Source: Acidobacteriota bacterium (GTDB taxonomy: Bacteria > Acidobacteriota > UBA6911). From it: a stretch of 6,066 nucleotides of DNA. Positions 1-5,562 of this stretch are shown piece by piece. The stretch spans positions 1-6,066 of the forward strand of contig JAIRVC010000280.1 in the NCBI GenBank assembly GCA_031254095.1, in the 5' to 3' direction. Each line of letters opens with the position of its first letter. Within the stretch, counting starts at the first letter, position 1. The notes below the pieces were generated by a model. That model was not told where the DNA came from. It saw nothing but the letters and a program-made list of their open reading frames with translations, and did not search any database. The position numbers and the translations under genes are program-made.

Positions 1-57
1 TTGGCCGCTTTCGGGACGTTTCGGCGCCGCAAAATTGGAATCGGATGAAATATAAAC

Positions 58-242
58 ATGGACAAAACTCAATGGATTTTTAAAATGAAATTTGCCGATC
101 TTTATAAACTTTACGGGCAAAAAAAGGACGGACGCAAACCGAGCTTGATTGCGTGATTATGTGGCTTACGGGCTATGACAAACACAAATTAGTGGACGAA
201 CTTGCAAAAGGGAAACCGATGGAAAAAATACTGAGACAATAA
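58..242 (+). pseudogene. Decayed DUF2200 family gene (frameshift plus internal deletion)
   Basis: Two reading frames together resemble a DUF2200 protein, a small bacterial family of unknown function, usually somewhat over 100 residues. From the ATG at 58 the first frame gives an N-terminal part containing KMKFADLYKLYGQKKDGRK, and then meets a TGA at 154-156. The similarity continues in another frame from about 141 with ELDCVIMWLTGYDKHK, and then KLVDELAKGKPMEKILRQ up to the TAA at 240-242. In the family the WLTGY and DELAKGKAMEKILR motifs are separated by roughly 50 residues, which are absent here. The remnant therefore has a frameshift near 139-141 and a central deletion near 175-185. No convincing ribosome binding site precedes the ATG. 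The family assignment rests on motif memory, not a search. It ends 48 bp from the 3' end of the convergent lipoprotein gene. Confidence 0.72.
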
Positions 243-290
243 GATAACTATGTTGATATATTTCGCCTTTCATGAAAAACATCGATGCAA

Positions 291-1505
291 TCAGTCTGTA
301 AATTTGCCAGCCCGAATGGCCTGGGCGAGGTAACTGTAATACACATCGTCGCCGCCAAGCCTCCCGGCGCAGTAAAGTCCCGCCGCGCCCAGATCTGCCG
401 TAGGATGCGATTCTAACGGATAGTTCTTTAAAACCATCACTACTTCAGCGGGATGATTTGCCGCCAGGGTTTCCAACGTCTGATTGTTATAATGTCTTTT
501 ACAGTAAGGACATAGTAAGTCTGAATAAACAAGGGCGACAATTTCCGCGTCTGGATTTCCGTAGTAAAACGCATCCTCCAGGGTTTTTTCAACATCCGCT
601 ACGCTTATGGGCGCGTTTCCGCTCCCCGCGAGGAGTGCGGCAAGTTCGCTTTCGAACCAGTCAATTGTACGAACTCCCGAAATGAACCTGTCCACGCCGG
701 TTTTTCTGTTGAGCAACACGTTTGCGGGCACTCCTTTCACATCGAAAATGCTGGAACCCTCATTTTTACTTGCGATGACAGCGTCTCCGGCTTCACTTTC
801 GTAACATTGCGCAAACTCGTAAGCCGGCAGATCGAGAGACTCCGCCAGCGCGGCAACGCTGACGGTTCCTGTATCGACCGCCCCGGCCAAAACCCTGATC
901 TCGGCATCGGCCGACATATCAAGCCCGTTGTTTCCGGAGACGGAAGCTGTCACAACGCAGGTTCCTGCTTCCTGTGCGTTAAATTTGCCGTTTGGAGCGA
1001 TCGTTCCGCAATTGTCAGAAACATGCCAGTACACGGTTTGTTCCGGGTGGACATCCGCGATGAACAGCATGTCCATTCCCACGCGAAGCGTCGCGGTTTT
1101 CGGAAAGACCGCAATGGCTGGTTCCGGTTGCTCGACTGTGATTGTCGCGGTAGTCGTCCTGGCGGGATCCGCGGAAGTGGTCACCGTAAATTTATAGATG
1201 CCAGCGGCGGATGGCGGCGTGTAGACCACTGTGTTGTCGCTGCGTATTATATAGCTGCCATCAACGCTTTCTGGCCAACGGATACCGGTGCTTATCGCAG
1301 TTACAGTCAATGTTACCGACCGGCCGGGAACGATCGTCTCAGTTGTCGGAAAAATGGAAAAAGATACAGGCTCCGACATTTGAGCACCGTTATTTCCATT
1401 ATTTCCATCGCCGCTATTTCCATCGTCGCTATTTTCGCCGCCGCAGCCTGTGGTCAACCAGACAAACAAGACAAACAAAGCCGAAAAAACGTATAATTTC
1501 TTCAT
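291..1505 (-). CDS. Lipoprotein with Ig-like segments and a half-swapped DsbA-like thioredoxin domain
   Basis: A 404-residue predicted secreted lipoprotein. Residues 1-20 form a signal peptide (MKK, hydrophobic core) ending in LTTG-C21, a slightly non-canonical lipobox. Residues 22-41 are a Gly/Asn/Asp linker. Residues about 45-125 and 130-206 look like two beta-rich Ig/Big-type segments; C166 and C183 could pair in the second. Residues about 212-293 match the C-terminal half of a DsbA-like (Thioredoxin_4-type) domain: an LAESLDLPAYEFAQC helix and a KGVPANVLL cis-proline loop (P260). Residues about 300-404 match the N-terminal half: YYGNPDAEIVALVYSD, the C332-P-Y-C335 active site, and a helix with C379. 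The halves are thus in reverse order, and the protein stops at GKFTD where the second half would normally continue. AAGGA lies 9 nt before the ATG. The likely role is thiol-disulfide exchange in the periplasm or at the outer membrane. The fold order could be a circular permutation or a truncated two-domain protein. Confidence 0.82.
   Translation of the reverse strand: MKKLYVFSALFVLFVWLTTGCGGENSDDGNSGDGNNGNNGAQMSEPVSFSIFPTTETIVPGRSVTLTVTAISTGIRWPESVDGSYIIRSDNTVVYTPPSAAGIYKFTVTTSADPARTTTATITVEQPEPAIAVFPKTATLRVGMDMLFIADVHPEQTVYWHVSDNCGTIAPNGKFNAQEAGTCVVTASVSGNNGLDMSADAEIRVLAGAVDTGTVSVAALAESLDLPAYEFAQCYESEAGDAVIASKNEGSSIFDVKGVPANVLLNRKTGVDRFISGVRTIDWFESELAALLAGSGNAPISVADVEKTLEDAFYYGNPDAEIVALVYSDLLCPYCKRHYNNQTLETLAANHPAEVVMVLKNYPLESHPTADLGAAGLYCAGRLGGDDVYYSYLAQAIRAGKFTD
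1391..1440. repeat. Short tandem repeat encoding the lipoprotein linker
   Basis: The 9-bp unit TATTTCCAT occurs at 1391-1399, directly again at 1400-1408, and again at 1415-1423, followed by degenerate copies towards 1440. On the coding (minus) strand it gives the Gly/Asn/Asp-rich linker directly after the lipid-anchor cysteine. Units are in multiples of three, so copy-number change would alter tether length without breaking the frame. Confidence 0.6.
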
Positions 1506-1550
1506 AAAGACTTATCCTTTTCTACTGCTCTACCGAAAAAAAACAATATA

Positions 1551-1578
1551 ATTCTACAAAAATCCGCGCTAAAATCAA
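1551..1578 (-). promoter_or_regulatory. Candidate sigma-70-type promoter of the lipoprotein gene
   Basis: Read on the minus strand, TTGATT (1578-1573) is followed after 16 bp by TAGAAT (1556-1551). Transcription would begin about 40 nt before the ATG at 1505, leaving room for the AAGGA ribosome binding site at about 1515-1519. This is a consensus match only; no activator or operator site is evident. Confidence 0.42.
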
Positions 1579-1660
1579 TCCTCGCGAGTGGCGCGGGGCG
1601 GCAGGCAAATCCAAGGATACGAGTACAGCGGGAGTGGAAAATCGGAGAAGTTGCCGGGTA

Positions 1661-1707
1661 GCCGCCTCGCGGCGGCCAGTGGTCAGTGGTTAGTGATCAG
1701 TGGTCAG
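1661..1707. repeat. GC-rich inverted repeat followed by a degenerate heptamer repeat
   Basis: GCCGCC (1661-1666) and GGCGGC (1671-1676) are perfect inverted arms around TCGC. They are followed immediately by four 7-bp units, CAGTGGT, CAGTGGT, TAGTGAT, CAGTGGT, and a partial CAG (1677-1707). No T-run follows on either strand, so it is not an obvious intrinsic terminator. It lies in the 1506-1884 gap and may be part of a dispersed intergenic element. No function can be read from it. Confidence 0.6.
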
Positions 1708-1743
1708 AAAAGTTCGCCGTGAACCATCGTTGGAGGTAACTTA

Positions 1744-1827
1744 TTGAATGAAGTTATAGGCGAGGAGCTGGAACAGCCAGGCAAAGGACGCGCGGGTGGC
1801 GAACCACTGGCCCGCGGTTCAAAATAA
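1744..1827 (+). CDS. Possible 27-residue small protein, TTG start (tentative)
   Basis: A GGAGG motif at 1732-1736 sits 7 nt before a TTG that opens a 27-codon frame ending in TAA at 1825-1827. The peptide is charged and Gly-rich, beginning NEVIGEELEQPGKGRAGGEP, with no membrane segment or motif I recognise. An ATG at 1747 in another frame stops after three codons. The last part of the frame contains a GAACC (1801-1805) / GGTTC (1816-1820) inverted repeat. The opposite strand is also open for about 25 codons (1818 down to 1741) and would read ASFAWLFQLLAYNFIQ at its end, but it has no start codon. Either strand could be a relic, or the segment could be a dispersed repeat with chance coding potential. 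Confidence 0.28.
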   Translation: MNEVIGEELEQPGKGRAGGEPLARGSK

Positions 1828-1884
1828 AGCGCAAACGTGTTGGAAACTGACGATTAAAACATTTTTTCATAAGAAATTATAAAT

Positions 1885-3087
1885 ATGATATTGCAACCGG
1901 AAAAACAGGAAATATTGGATAGAATAGGCAAGCTCTATAATGAAATAAAAAAGCAGGGACGTAACTGGGATTTTATCTTTATAGCGGATAAAATGAACCA
2001 GTATTATTTTACGGGTACGATACAGGAAGGCCTGTTTGTATTAAAAAACGACGGCAGCTATTATTATTTTGTCCGCAGGAGTTTTGATCGGGCAAAAAAG
2101 GAATGTCTCTTAGAAGAAAATTTGCATCCCATGACGAGTTATAAAGATGTCGTGAATATAACCGGTAAAAATGCCGGCGGGATATATATAGAGACGGAAA
2201 ACATTACTTACGCGATGCTTGAAAGAATGGGAAAATATTTTGACATAAGCGACAAATCCGGAATATTTTCAGCCGATAGAACAATACAAAAAATAAGAGC
2301 CGTAAAAAGTCCTTATGAATTATCGTGGATGGAAGAATCCGGACGGCAGCACAGGATTTTGCTTGAAGATATAATCCCGGCGCTGCTGCGCGAAGGCATG
2401 AGCGAAACTGAACTTATGGCTGAAATGTACAATAAAATGATCAATCTCGGTTATCACGGGGTGACGCGTTTCGGCAAGTTTCAATCGGAGACGGTAATAG
2501 GACAGTACGGATTTGGAGAAAATTCAATATATCCCACAAATTTTGACGGCCCGGGCGGCATGAAGGGCATGAATTCCGCCGTGCCGATTATCGGCGACCG
2601 AAACCGGCTGCTGAAAAAAGGCGATCTGGTTTTTATCGATGTTGGATACGGGGTAAACGGTTATCATTCAGATCGGACTCAGATATATATGTTCGGGATG
2701 AATCCGCCGGATTATGCCTTAAAAGCGCATAAAAAGTGCATGGAGATTCAAAAAGAAACCGCCGCGCTGTTAAAGCCCGGCAATATACCGGGCGAGATAT
2801 ATAATTCAGTGACGTCAACATTGGACGCCGGGTTTTTATCGGGGTTTATGGGAACGGGAAGCGACCGCGTAAAATTTATAGGCCACGGAATAGGCTTGCA
2901 GGTTGATGAATACCCGGTTATAGCGAACAGATTCGACGAACCTTTGGCGGAAAATATGACGCTTGCGATAGAGCCCAAGCAAAGCCTGGAAAATTTTGGG
3001 ATTGTGGGCGTTGAGGACACATATGTCGTTACAAAAGACGGCGGCAGGTGCATAACCGGCGGGGAAAAAGAAATTATTGTGGTGTGA
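1885..3087 (+). CDS. M24 family metallopeptidase (Xaa-Pro aminopeptidase/dipeptidase-like)
   Basis: A 400-residue cytosolic protein with no signal peptide. Residues 1-140 form a creatinase-type N-terminal domain (FIADKMNQYYFTG). Residues about 150-400 form the pita-bread catalytic domain. The five metal ligands of the M24 family are present in order: D252 (VFIDVGYG), D263 (HSDRTQIY), H334 (IGHGIGLQVDEYP), E363 (LAIEPK) and E377 (VGVEDTY). H191 (GYHGVTRF) fits the usual catalytic histidine position. The family uses a dinuclear metal centre to remove N-terminal residues next to proline or to split Xaa-Pro dipeptides; the exact substrate cannot be read. The leader is AT-rich and lacks a clear Shine-Dalgarno, though ATG 1885 is the only sensible start. 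ATA supplies 24 of 36 isoleucine codons, unlike the ATT/ATC seen in the stretch of era I read, which suggests a different origin. It faces the glycosylase gene, with 33 bp between their stop codons. Confidence 0.93.
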   Translation: MILQPEKQEILDRIGKLYNEIKKQGRNWDFIFIADKMNQYYFTGTIQEGLFVLKNDGSYYYFVRRSFDRAKKECLLEENLHPMTSYKDVVNITGKNAGGIYIETENITYAMLERMGKYFDISDKSGIFSADRTIQKIRAVKSPYELSWMEESGRQHRILLEDIIPALLREGMSETELMAEMYNKMINLGYHGVTRFGKFQSETVIGQYGFGENSIYPTNFDGPGGMKGMNSAVPIIGDRNRLLKKGDLVFIDVGYGVNGYHSDRTQIYMFGMNPPDYALKAHKKCMEIQKETAALLKPGNIPGEIYNSVTSTLDAGFLSGFMGTGSDRVKFIGHGIGLQVDEYPVIANRFDEPLAENMTLAIEPKQSLENFGIVGVEDTYVVTKDGGRCITGGEKEIIVV

Positions 3088-3099
3088 GGCGATTTTAAA

Positions 3100-3130
3100 C
3101 CGGCATTTCCCGGGAACGACTCACTGCCGG
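3100..3130 (-). terminator. Weak candidate terminator for the era-glycosylase transcript
   Basis: CCGGCA (3100-3105) and TGCCGG (3125-3130) form a 6-bp inverted repeat enclosing a perfect palindrome TTCCCGGGAA (3107-3116). On the minus strand the outer stem is followed by TTTAAAAT, a poor U-tract, and the stem overlaps the stop codon of the glycosylase gene. It lies exactly between two convergent genes, where a terminator is expected, but the large loop and weak tail keep confidence low. Confidence 0.28.
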
Positions 3131-3861
3131 GGCAAGGCGCGGATGTAGTTATGCGCAATCCGCATATCATCCCAAACCTTGCGCTTTTCCAGCGGGCTGC
3201 GCAGTAGATATGCCGGATGATAGGTCGCTATCAATTTGACGCCGCGATAATCCAGCAACCGCCCGCGAAGTTTCCCGATAGTTTCGGTAGTCTTCAAAAG
3301 CGTCTGCGCGCCGAACGTACCCAGCGCGACAATTACCCCGGGCTGAACCGCGGCAATCTGCCGGAACAAAAAACCTTCGCAGGCGGCGATTTCGTCCGTT
3401 TCCGGATTGCGGTTATTCGGCGGACGGCATTTCAGGATATTGCATATGTAAACATCCTCGCGCCGGAATCCTATAGACTCTACGATCAGCGTCAGCAGGC
3501 GTCCCGCCCGGCCGACAAACGGCAATCCCTGTTCGTCTTCGTCCGCGCCCGGCGCTTCACCGACAAACATGAGCGAGGCGCGGGGATTGCCCGAACCGAA
3601 AACCAGATTCGTGCGCGTCGGCGCGAGTTTGCATCTCCGGCAATTTCCTATATCGGCCAGAATCGCTTCCAGCGTTTCTCCGGCGGTGACTACAGTTTCT
3701 CCGGCGGCAATTACAGTTTCGGCCGGCGGCGATTCCGGATTTTTGGTTTTTGGTTTTCGATTTTGCGCTGAAGGCGCTGGGCGGCTGACATACCGCACGC
3801 CTAAATCCCTGTAAAGCTGAAGATGCCCGTGTATCTGCTCGCCCAGAATTTTCCGGTTCAT
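3121..3861 (-). CDS. Uracil-DNA glycosylase, family 4 (Fe-S type)
   Basis: A 246-residue DNA repair enzyme that removes uracil arising from cytosine deamination. The catalytic domain starts near residue 66. Motif A is [12 protein letters not shown] (101-112) followed by [10 protein letters not shown], and motif B is HPAYLLRSP (215-223). Four cysteines fit the 4Fe-4S cluster: C74 and C77 (CRRC), C145 ([12 protein letters not shown]) and C161. Residues 1-25 ([13 protein letters not shown]) are the short N-terminal helix common in bacterial members. Residues 28-64 are a disordered linker rich in Lys, Asn, Pro and Thr, with repeated GETV units. The start ATG at 3859-3861 overlaps the era stop (ATGA), so translation is probably coupled to era. 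No separate promoter is seen. Family members of this type act on uracil in single- and double-stranded DNA. Confidence 0.93.
   Translation of the reverse strand: MNRKILGEQIHGHLQLYRDLGVRYVSRPAPSAQNRKPKTKNPESPPAETVIAAGETVVTAGETLEAILADIGNCRRCKLAPTRTNLVFGSGNPRASLMFVGEAPGADEDEQGLPFVGRAGRLLTLIVESIGFRREDVYICNILKCRPPNNRNPETDEIAACEGFLFRQIAAVQPGVIVALGTFGAQTLLKTTETIGKLRGRLLDYRGVKLIATYHPAYLLRSPLEKRKVWDDMRIAHNYIRALPRQ
3674..3736. repeat. Three-copy 21-bp in-frame repeat in the glycosylase linker
   Basis: Units at 3674-3694 and 3695-3715 share GTTTCTCCGGCGG and end in ACTACA or ATTACA. A third, more diverged unit follows at 3716-3736 (GTTTCGGCCGGCGG). On the minus strand they encode seven-residue units of the type GETVxxA between the N-terminal helix and the catalytic domain. 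The 21-bp length keeps the frame. Confidence 0.8.
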
Positions 3862-4748
3862 AGCCCGAGTTCCAGCTCGTCAAGCACGGATTCGTCGTTG
3901 CGCCAGTCGGGCGAAGTCTGTACCTGAAGCCCCAGAAATACCTTGCAGTCCAGAAGTTTTTCAAGGTCGTGCCTCGCGGCGATGCCTATGCTTTTCAACT
4001 GCGATGCACCGGCGCCCAGCACTATCCCCTGCTGCGACCGCTTTTCAACCAGGATATCCGCTTCGATACGCACGATTTTTTTTGTTTCGCGCCGGCTTTC
4101 GTCAAACCGCCTGATGAGCACGGCGCAGGCGTAAGGCAGTTCCTCGCGCACCCGCTCCAGAATCTTTTCCCTGACAAACTCGCCGGCAAGGAATCTTTCC
4201 GTCCGGTCGGTAAAATATTCTTCGCCGTGCAGAGGTTCTCCTTCGGGAAGATGTTCAAATATCTTATCGAGCGCGACATCCAGATTTTCACCTTTCAGCG
4301 CGGAAACAGGGATAATTTCAAGAAAATCGCCGGCGGCGCCATACCGCTGCATTATTGGAAGCAACCGCCGCTTGGCGATAATGTCGATTTTGTTAAGCAG
4401 CAAAATGGCAGGAAGCCCCGACCTTTTCACCATCTCAAGCGCGTAGTTTTCACCGGATCCGAAAGCGATTGAAGCGTCGGTCATCAAAATCACAAGGTCA
4501 ACATCATGCAGGCCGTCGTACACAGTCTGAATCATGCGCCGGTTCATGGCATACGCGGGTTTGTGAATGCCGGGAGTATCCAGAAAGACGATCTGCCCGC
4601 GCGCTTCGGTCACCACGCCAAGAACGCGATGGCGCGTGGTTTGCGGTTTGTCGGAGACAATGGAAATCTTCTGCCCGACAATCGCGTTCAGGAGCGTCGA
4701 TTTCCCGGAATTAGGCCGGCCAATAATAACTGCGCTTCCAGATTTCAT
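3858..4748 (-). CDS. era: GTPase Era (16S rRNA processing / 30S assembly)
   Basis: A 296-residue GTPase, about the normal Era length, that binds the 3' end of 16S rRNA during 30S maturation. From the ATG at 4748: G1 GRPNSGKST (10-18), G2 region TTRHR (37-41), G3 DTPG (57-60), G4 NKID (119-122), G5 SALKG (149-153). A linker with TDRTERFLAGEFVREKI leads to the C-terminal KH domain. The KH loop reads GIVLGAGASQLKSIG (241-255), where most Era proteins have GKGG or similar; here it is GAGA. The frame stays open upstream to an ATG at 4841, adding 31 residues, but Era proteins begin just before the P-loop, so 4748 is preferred even though no clear Shine-Dalgarno precedes it. It heads a two-gene unit with the overlapping uracil-DNA glycosylase and diverges from vapB. 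Confidence 0.95.
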   Translation of the reverse strand: MKSGSAVIIGRPNSGKSTLLNAIVGQKISIVSDKPQTTRHRVLGVVTEARGQIVFLDTPGIHKPAYAMNRRMIQTVYDGLHDVDLVILMTDASIAFGSGENYALEMVKRSGLPAILLLNKIDIIAKRRLLPIMQRYGAAGDFLEIIPVSALKGENLDVALDKIFEHLPEGEPLHGEEYFTDRTERFLAGEFVREKILERVREELPYACAVLIRRFDESRRETKKIVRIEADILVEKRSQQGIVLGAGASQLKSIGIAARHDLEKLLDCKVFLGLQVQTSPDWRNDESVLDELELGL

Positions 4749-4879
4749 GGGCGTCAGAATACAAGAGCGGCCGCCACTTGGCAAGTTTTGGAAACAGTTC
4801 TCATGAACATTTATGAAAATTCTATATTGACGCATTCGCATCCCGTATCCACGCAGTGATGTCGATATATACCCGTTTT

Positions 4880-4950
4880 CGAAGGAGATGTTGTTTTTTA
4901 CTTCGCCTATCCATCACAGATTGGTAAAATGTATAATTCATCGAAGTAAA
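4880..4950 (+). promoter_or_regulatory. Probable vapBC promoter and operator
   Basis: A consensus -10 element TATAAT lies at 4932-4937, 26 bp before the vapB ATG; no good -35 is seen at normal spacing. It is enclosed by a perfect 9-bp inverted repeat, TTTACTTCG (4897-4905) and CGAAGTAAA (4942-4950). A third half-site CGAAG occurs at 4880-4884. The half-site centres (4882, 4903, 4944) are 21 and 41 bp apart, close to two and four helical turns, so all could face the same side of the DNA. VapBC complexes commonly repress their own promoter through the antitoxin DNA-binding domain, and this arrangement suits that; binding is inferred. Confidence 0.55.
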
Positions 4951-4963
4951 GAGGAGAGTTTAC

Positions 4964-5170
4964 ATGCAAGCCGTCACCGTTTCACCGAAATTCCAGATTG
5001 TGATTCCTCAAGCCATCCGCACCCAGCTCAACATTACTGCGGGGCAAAAGTTTCAGATGCTGGCTTTTGGGCAGCGCATTGAGCTGTTGCCTATTGAGCC
5101 GCCGCGACAATTGCGTGGATTTCTGCCGGGGCTGGACACGGACGTGCCGCGCGAGGAAGACCGCGTATGA
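4964..5170 (+). CDS. vapB: VapB-type antitoxin, AbrB/MazE-like DNA-binding fold
   Basis: A 68-residue antitoxin. Residues 3-45 form the swapped-hairpin AbrB/SpoVT-like DNA-binding domain (VTVSPKFQIVIPQAIRTQLN, then GQKFQMLAFGQRIELLPI). The C-terminal stretch, about 48-68 (LRGFLPGLDTDVPREEDRV), is the likely toxin-neutralising tail, with acidic residues that could reach the toxin's metal site. A strong ribosome binding site, GAGGAG, lies about 8 nt upstream of the ATG. The TGA at 5168-5170 overlaps the vapC ATG (ATGA), typical of a toxin-antitoxin operon with coupled translation. It probably represses its own promoter together with VapC. Confidence 0.9.
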   Translation: MQAVTVSPKFQIVIPQAIRTQLNITAGQKFQMLAFGQRIELLPIEPPRQLRGFLPGLDTDVPREEDRV

Positions 5171-5562
5171 ATGTGATCGACTCCTGCGGCTGGTTGGAAT
5201 ATTTCGCCGATGGGCCGAACGCGGCATTTTTCGCGCCTGCGATCGAAGCAACTGAAGAATTGCTGGTTCCGGCGCTTACGCTATTCGAAGTATTTAAATG
5301 CGTCTTGCAGCAACGCAACGAGGCTGACGCGTTGCGCGCCATTGCCCTGATGCGCCAGGGACGACTGGCGGAACTAACGGATACATTGGCATTAGGAGCG
5401 GCGCGTTTGTCGGTTAACCTCAAACTTCCGCTGGCCGACAGCATAATCCTCCATACAGCTCGTGTCTACGGCGCTACGTTATGGACACAGGATGACCATT
5501 TCGCCAACATCGCAGGCGTAAACTACACTGCAAAAGCTGGTAAAAATCCAAGGAAATGCTAA
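5167..5562 (+). CDS. vapC: VapC-type PIN-domain ribonuclease toxin
   Basis: A 131-residue PIN-domain protein, normal VapC length. The acidic quartet that holds the catalytic metal is intact: D5 (NVIDSCGWLEYF), E41 (PALTLFEVFK), D91 (LPLADSIILHTA) and D109 (LWTQDDHF). VapC toxins cleave specific RNAs, often tRNA or rRNA; the target cannot be predicted here. The start codon overlaps the vapB stop by 4 nt. The stop TAA at 5560-5562 overlaps the coaBC stop on the other strand (5559-5561), so the two genes meet tail to tail with no spacer or terminator. With all catalytic residues present, the toxin is expected to be active and held in check by VapB. Confidence 0.92.
   Translation: MNVIDSCGWLEYFADGPNAAFFAPAIEATEELLVPALTLFEVFKCVLQQRNEADALRAIALMRQGRLAELTDTLALGAARLSVNLKLPLADSIILHTARVYGATLWTQDDHFANIAGVNYTAKAGKNPRKC

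Noticed and set aside
1..57. Open frame from the left edge ending at TAA 53-55 (tail ...AAKLESDEI)
   Set aside because: It is only 17 codons with no recognisable motif; it could be the end of a gene outside the window, but the sequence does not support a call.
807..1496. Long open frame (229 codons) on the plus strand opposite the lipoprotein gene
   Set aside because: It is antisense to a gene with a clear signal peptide, domains and CPYC motif; its product is Arg/Cys-rich and matches no family I know.
1677..1707. Heptamer repeats as a CRISPR array
   Set aside because: Units are 7 bp and contiguous with no spacers, and no cas genes are present.
1741..1818. Minus-strand gene ending in ASFAWLFQLLAYNFIQ
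   Set aside because: It is only about 25 codons, is preceded by a stop and has no start codon; kept only as a sign that the region may be a relic or a repeat.
1741..1830. tRNA-like segment (a GGTTCAAA string resembling a T-loop)
   Set aside because: No matching acceptor stem, anticodon arm or D-arm could be built around it.
4749..4841. N-terminal extension of Era by 31 residues from an ATG at 4841
   Set aside because: Era proteins start a few residues before the P-loop, and the extension has no recognisable motif or strong ribosome binding site. The era leader itself also lacks a good Shine-Dalgarno, so some doubt remains.
4888..5082. Plus-strand frame with GGAG directly before its ATG, overlapping the vapB start
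   Set aside because: There is no spacing between the GGAG and the ATG, the product is His/Ser-rich without motifs, and it overlaps the well-supported vapB in another frame.
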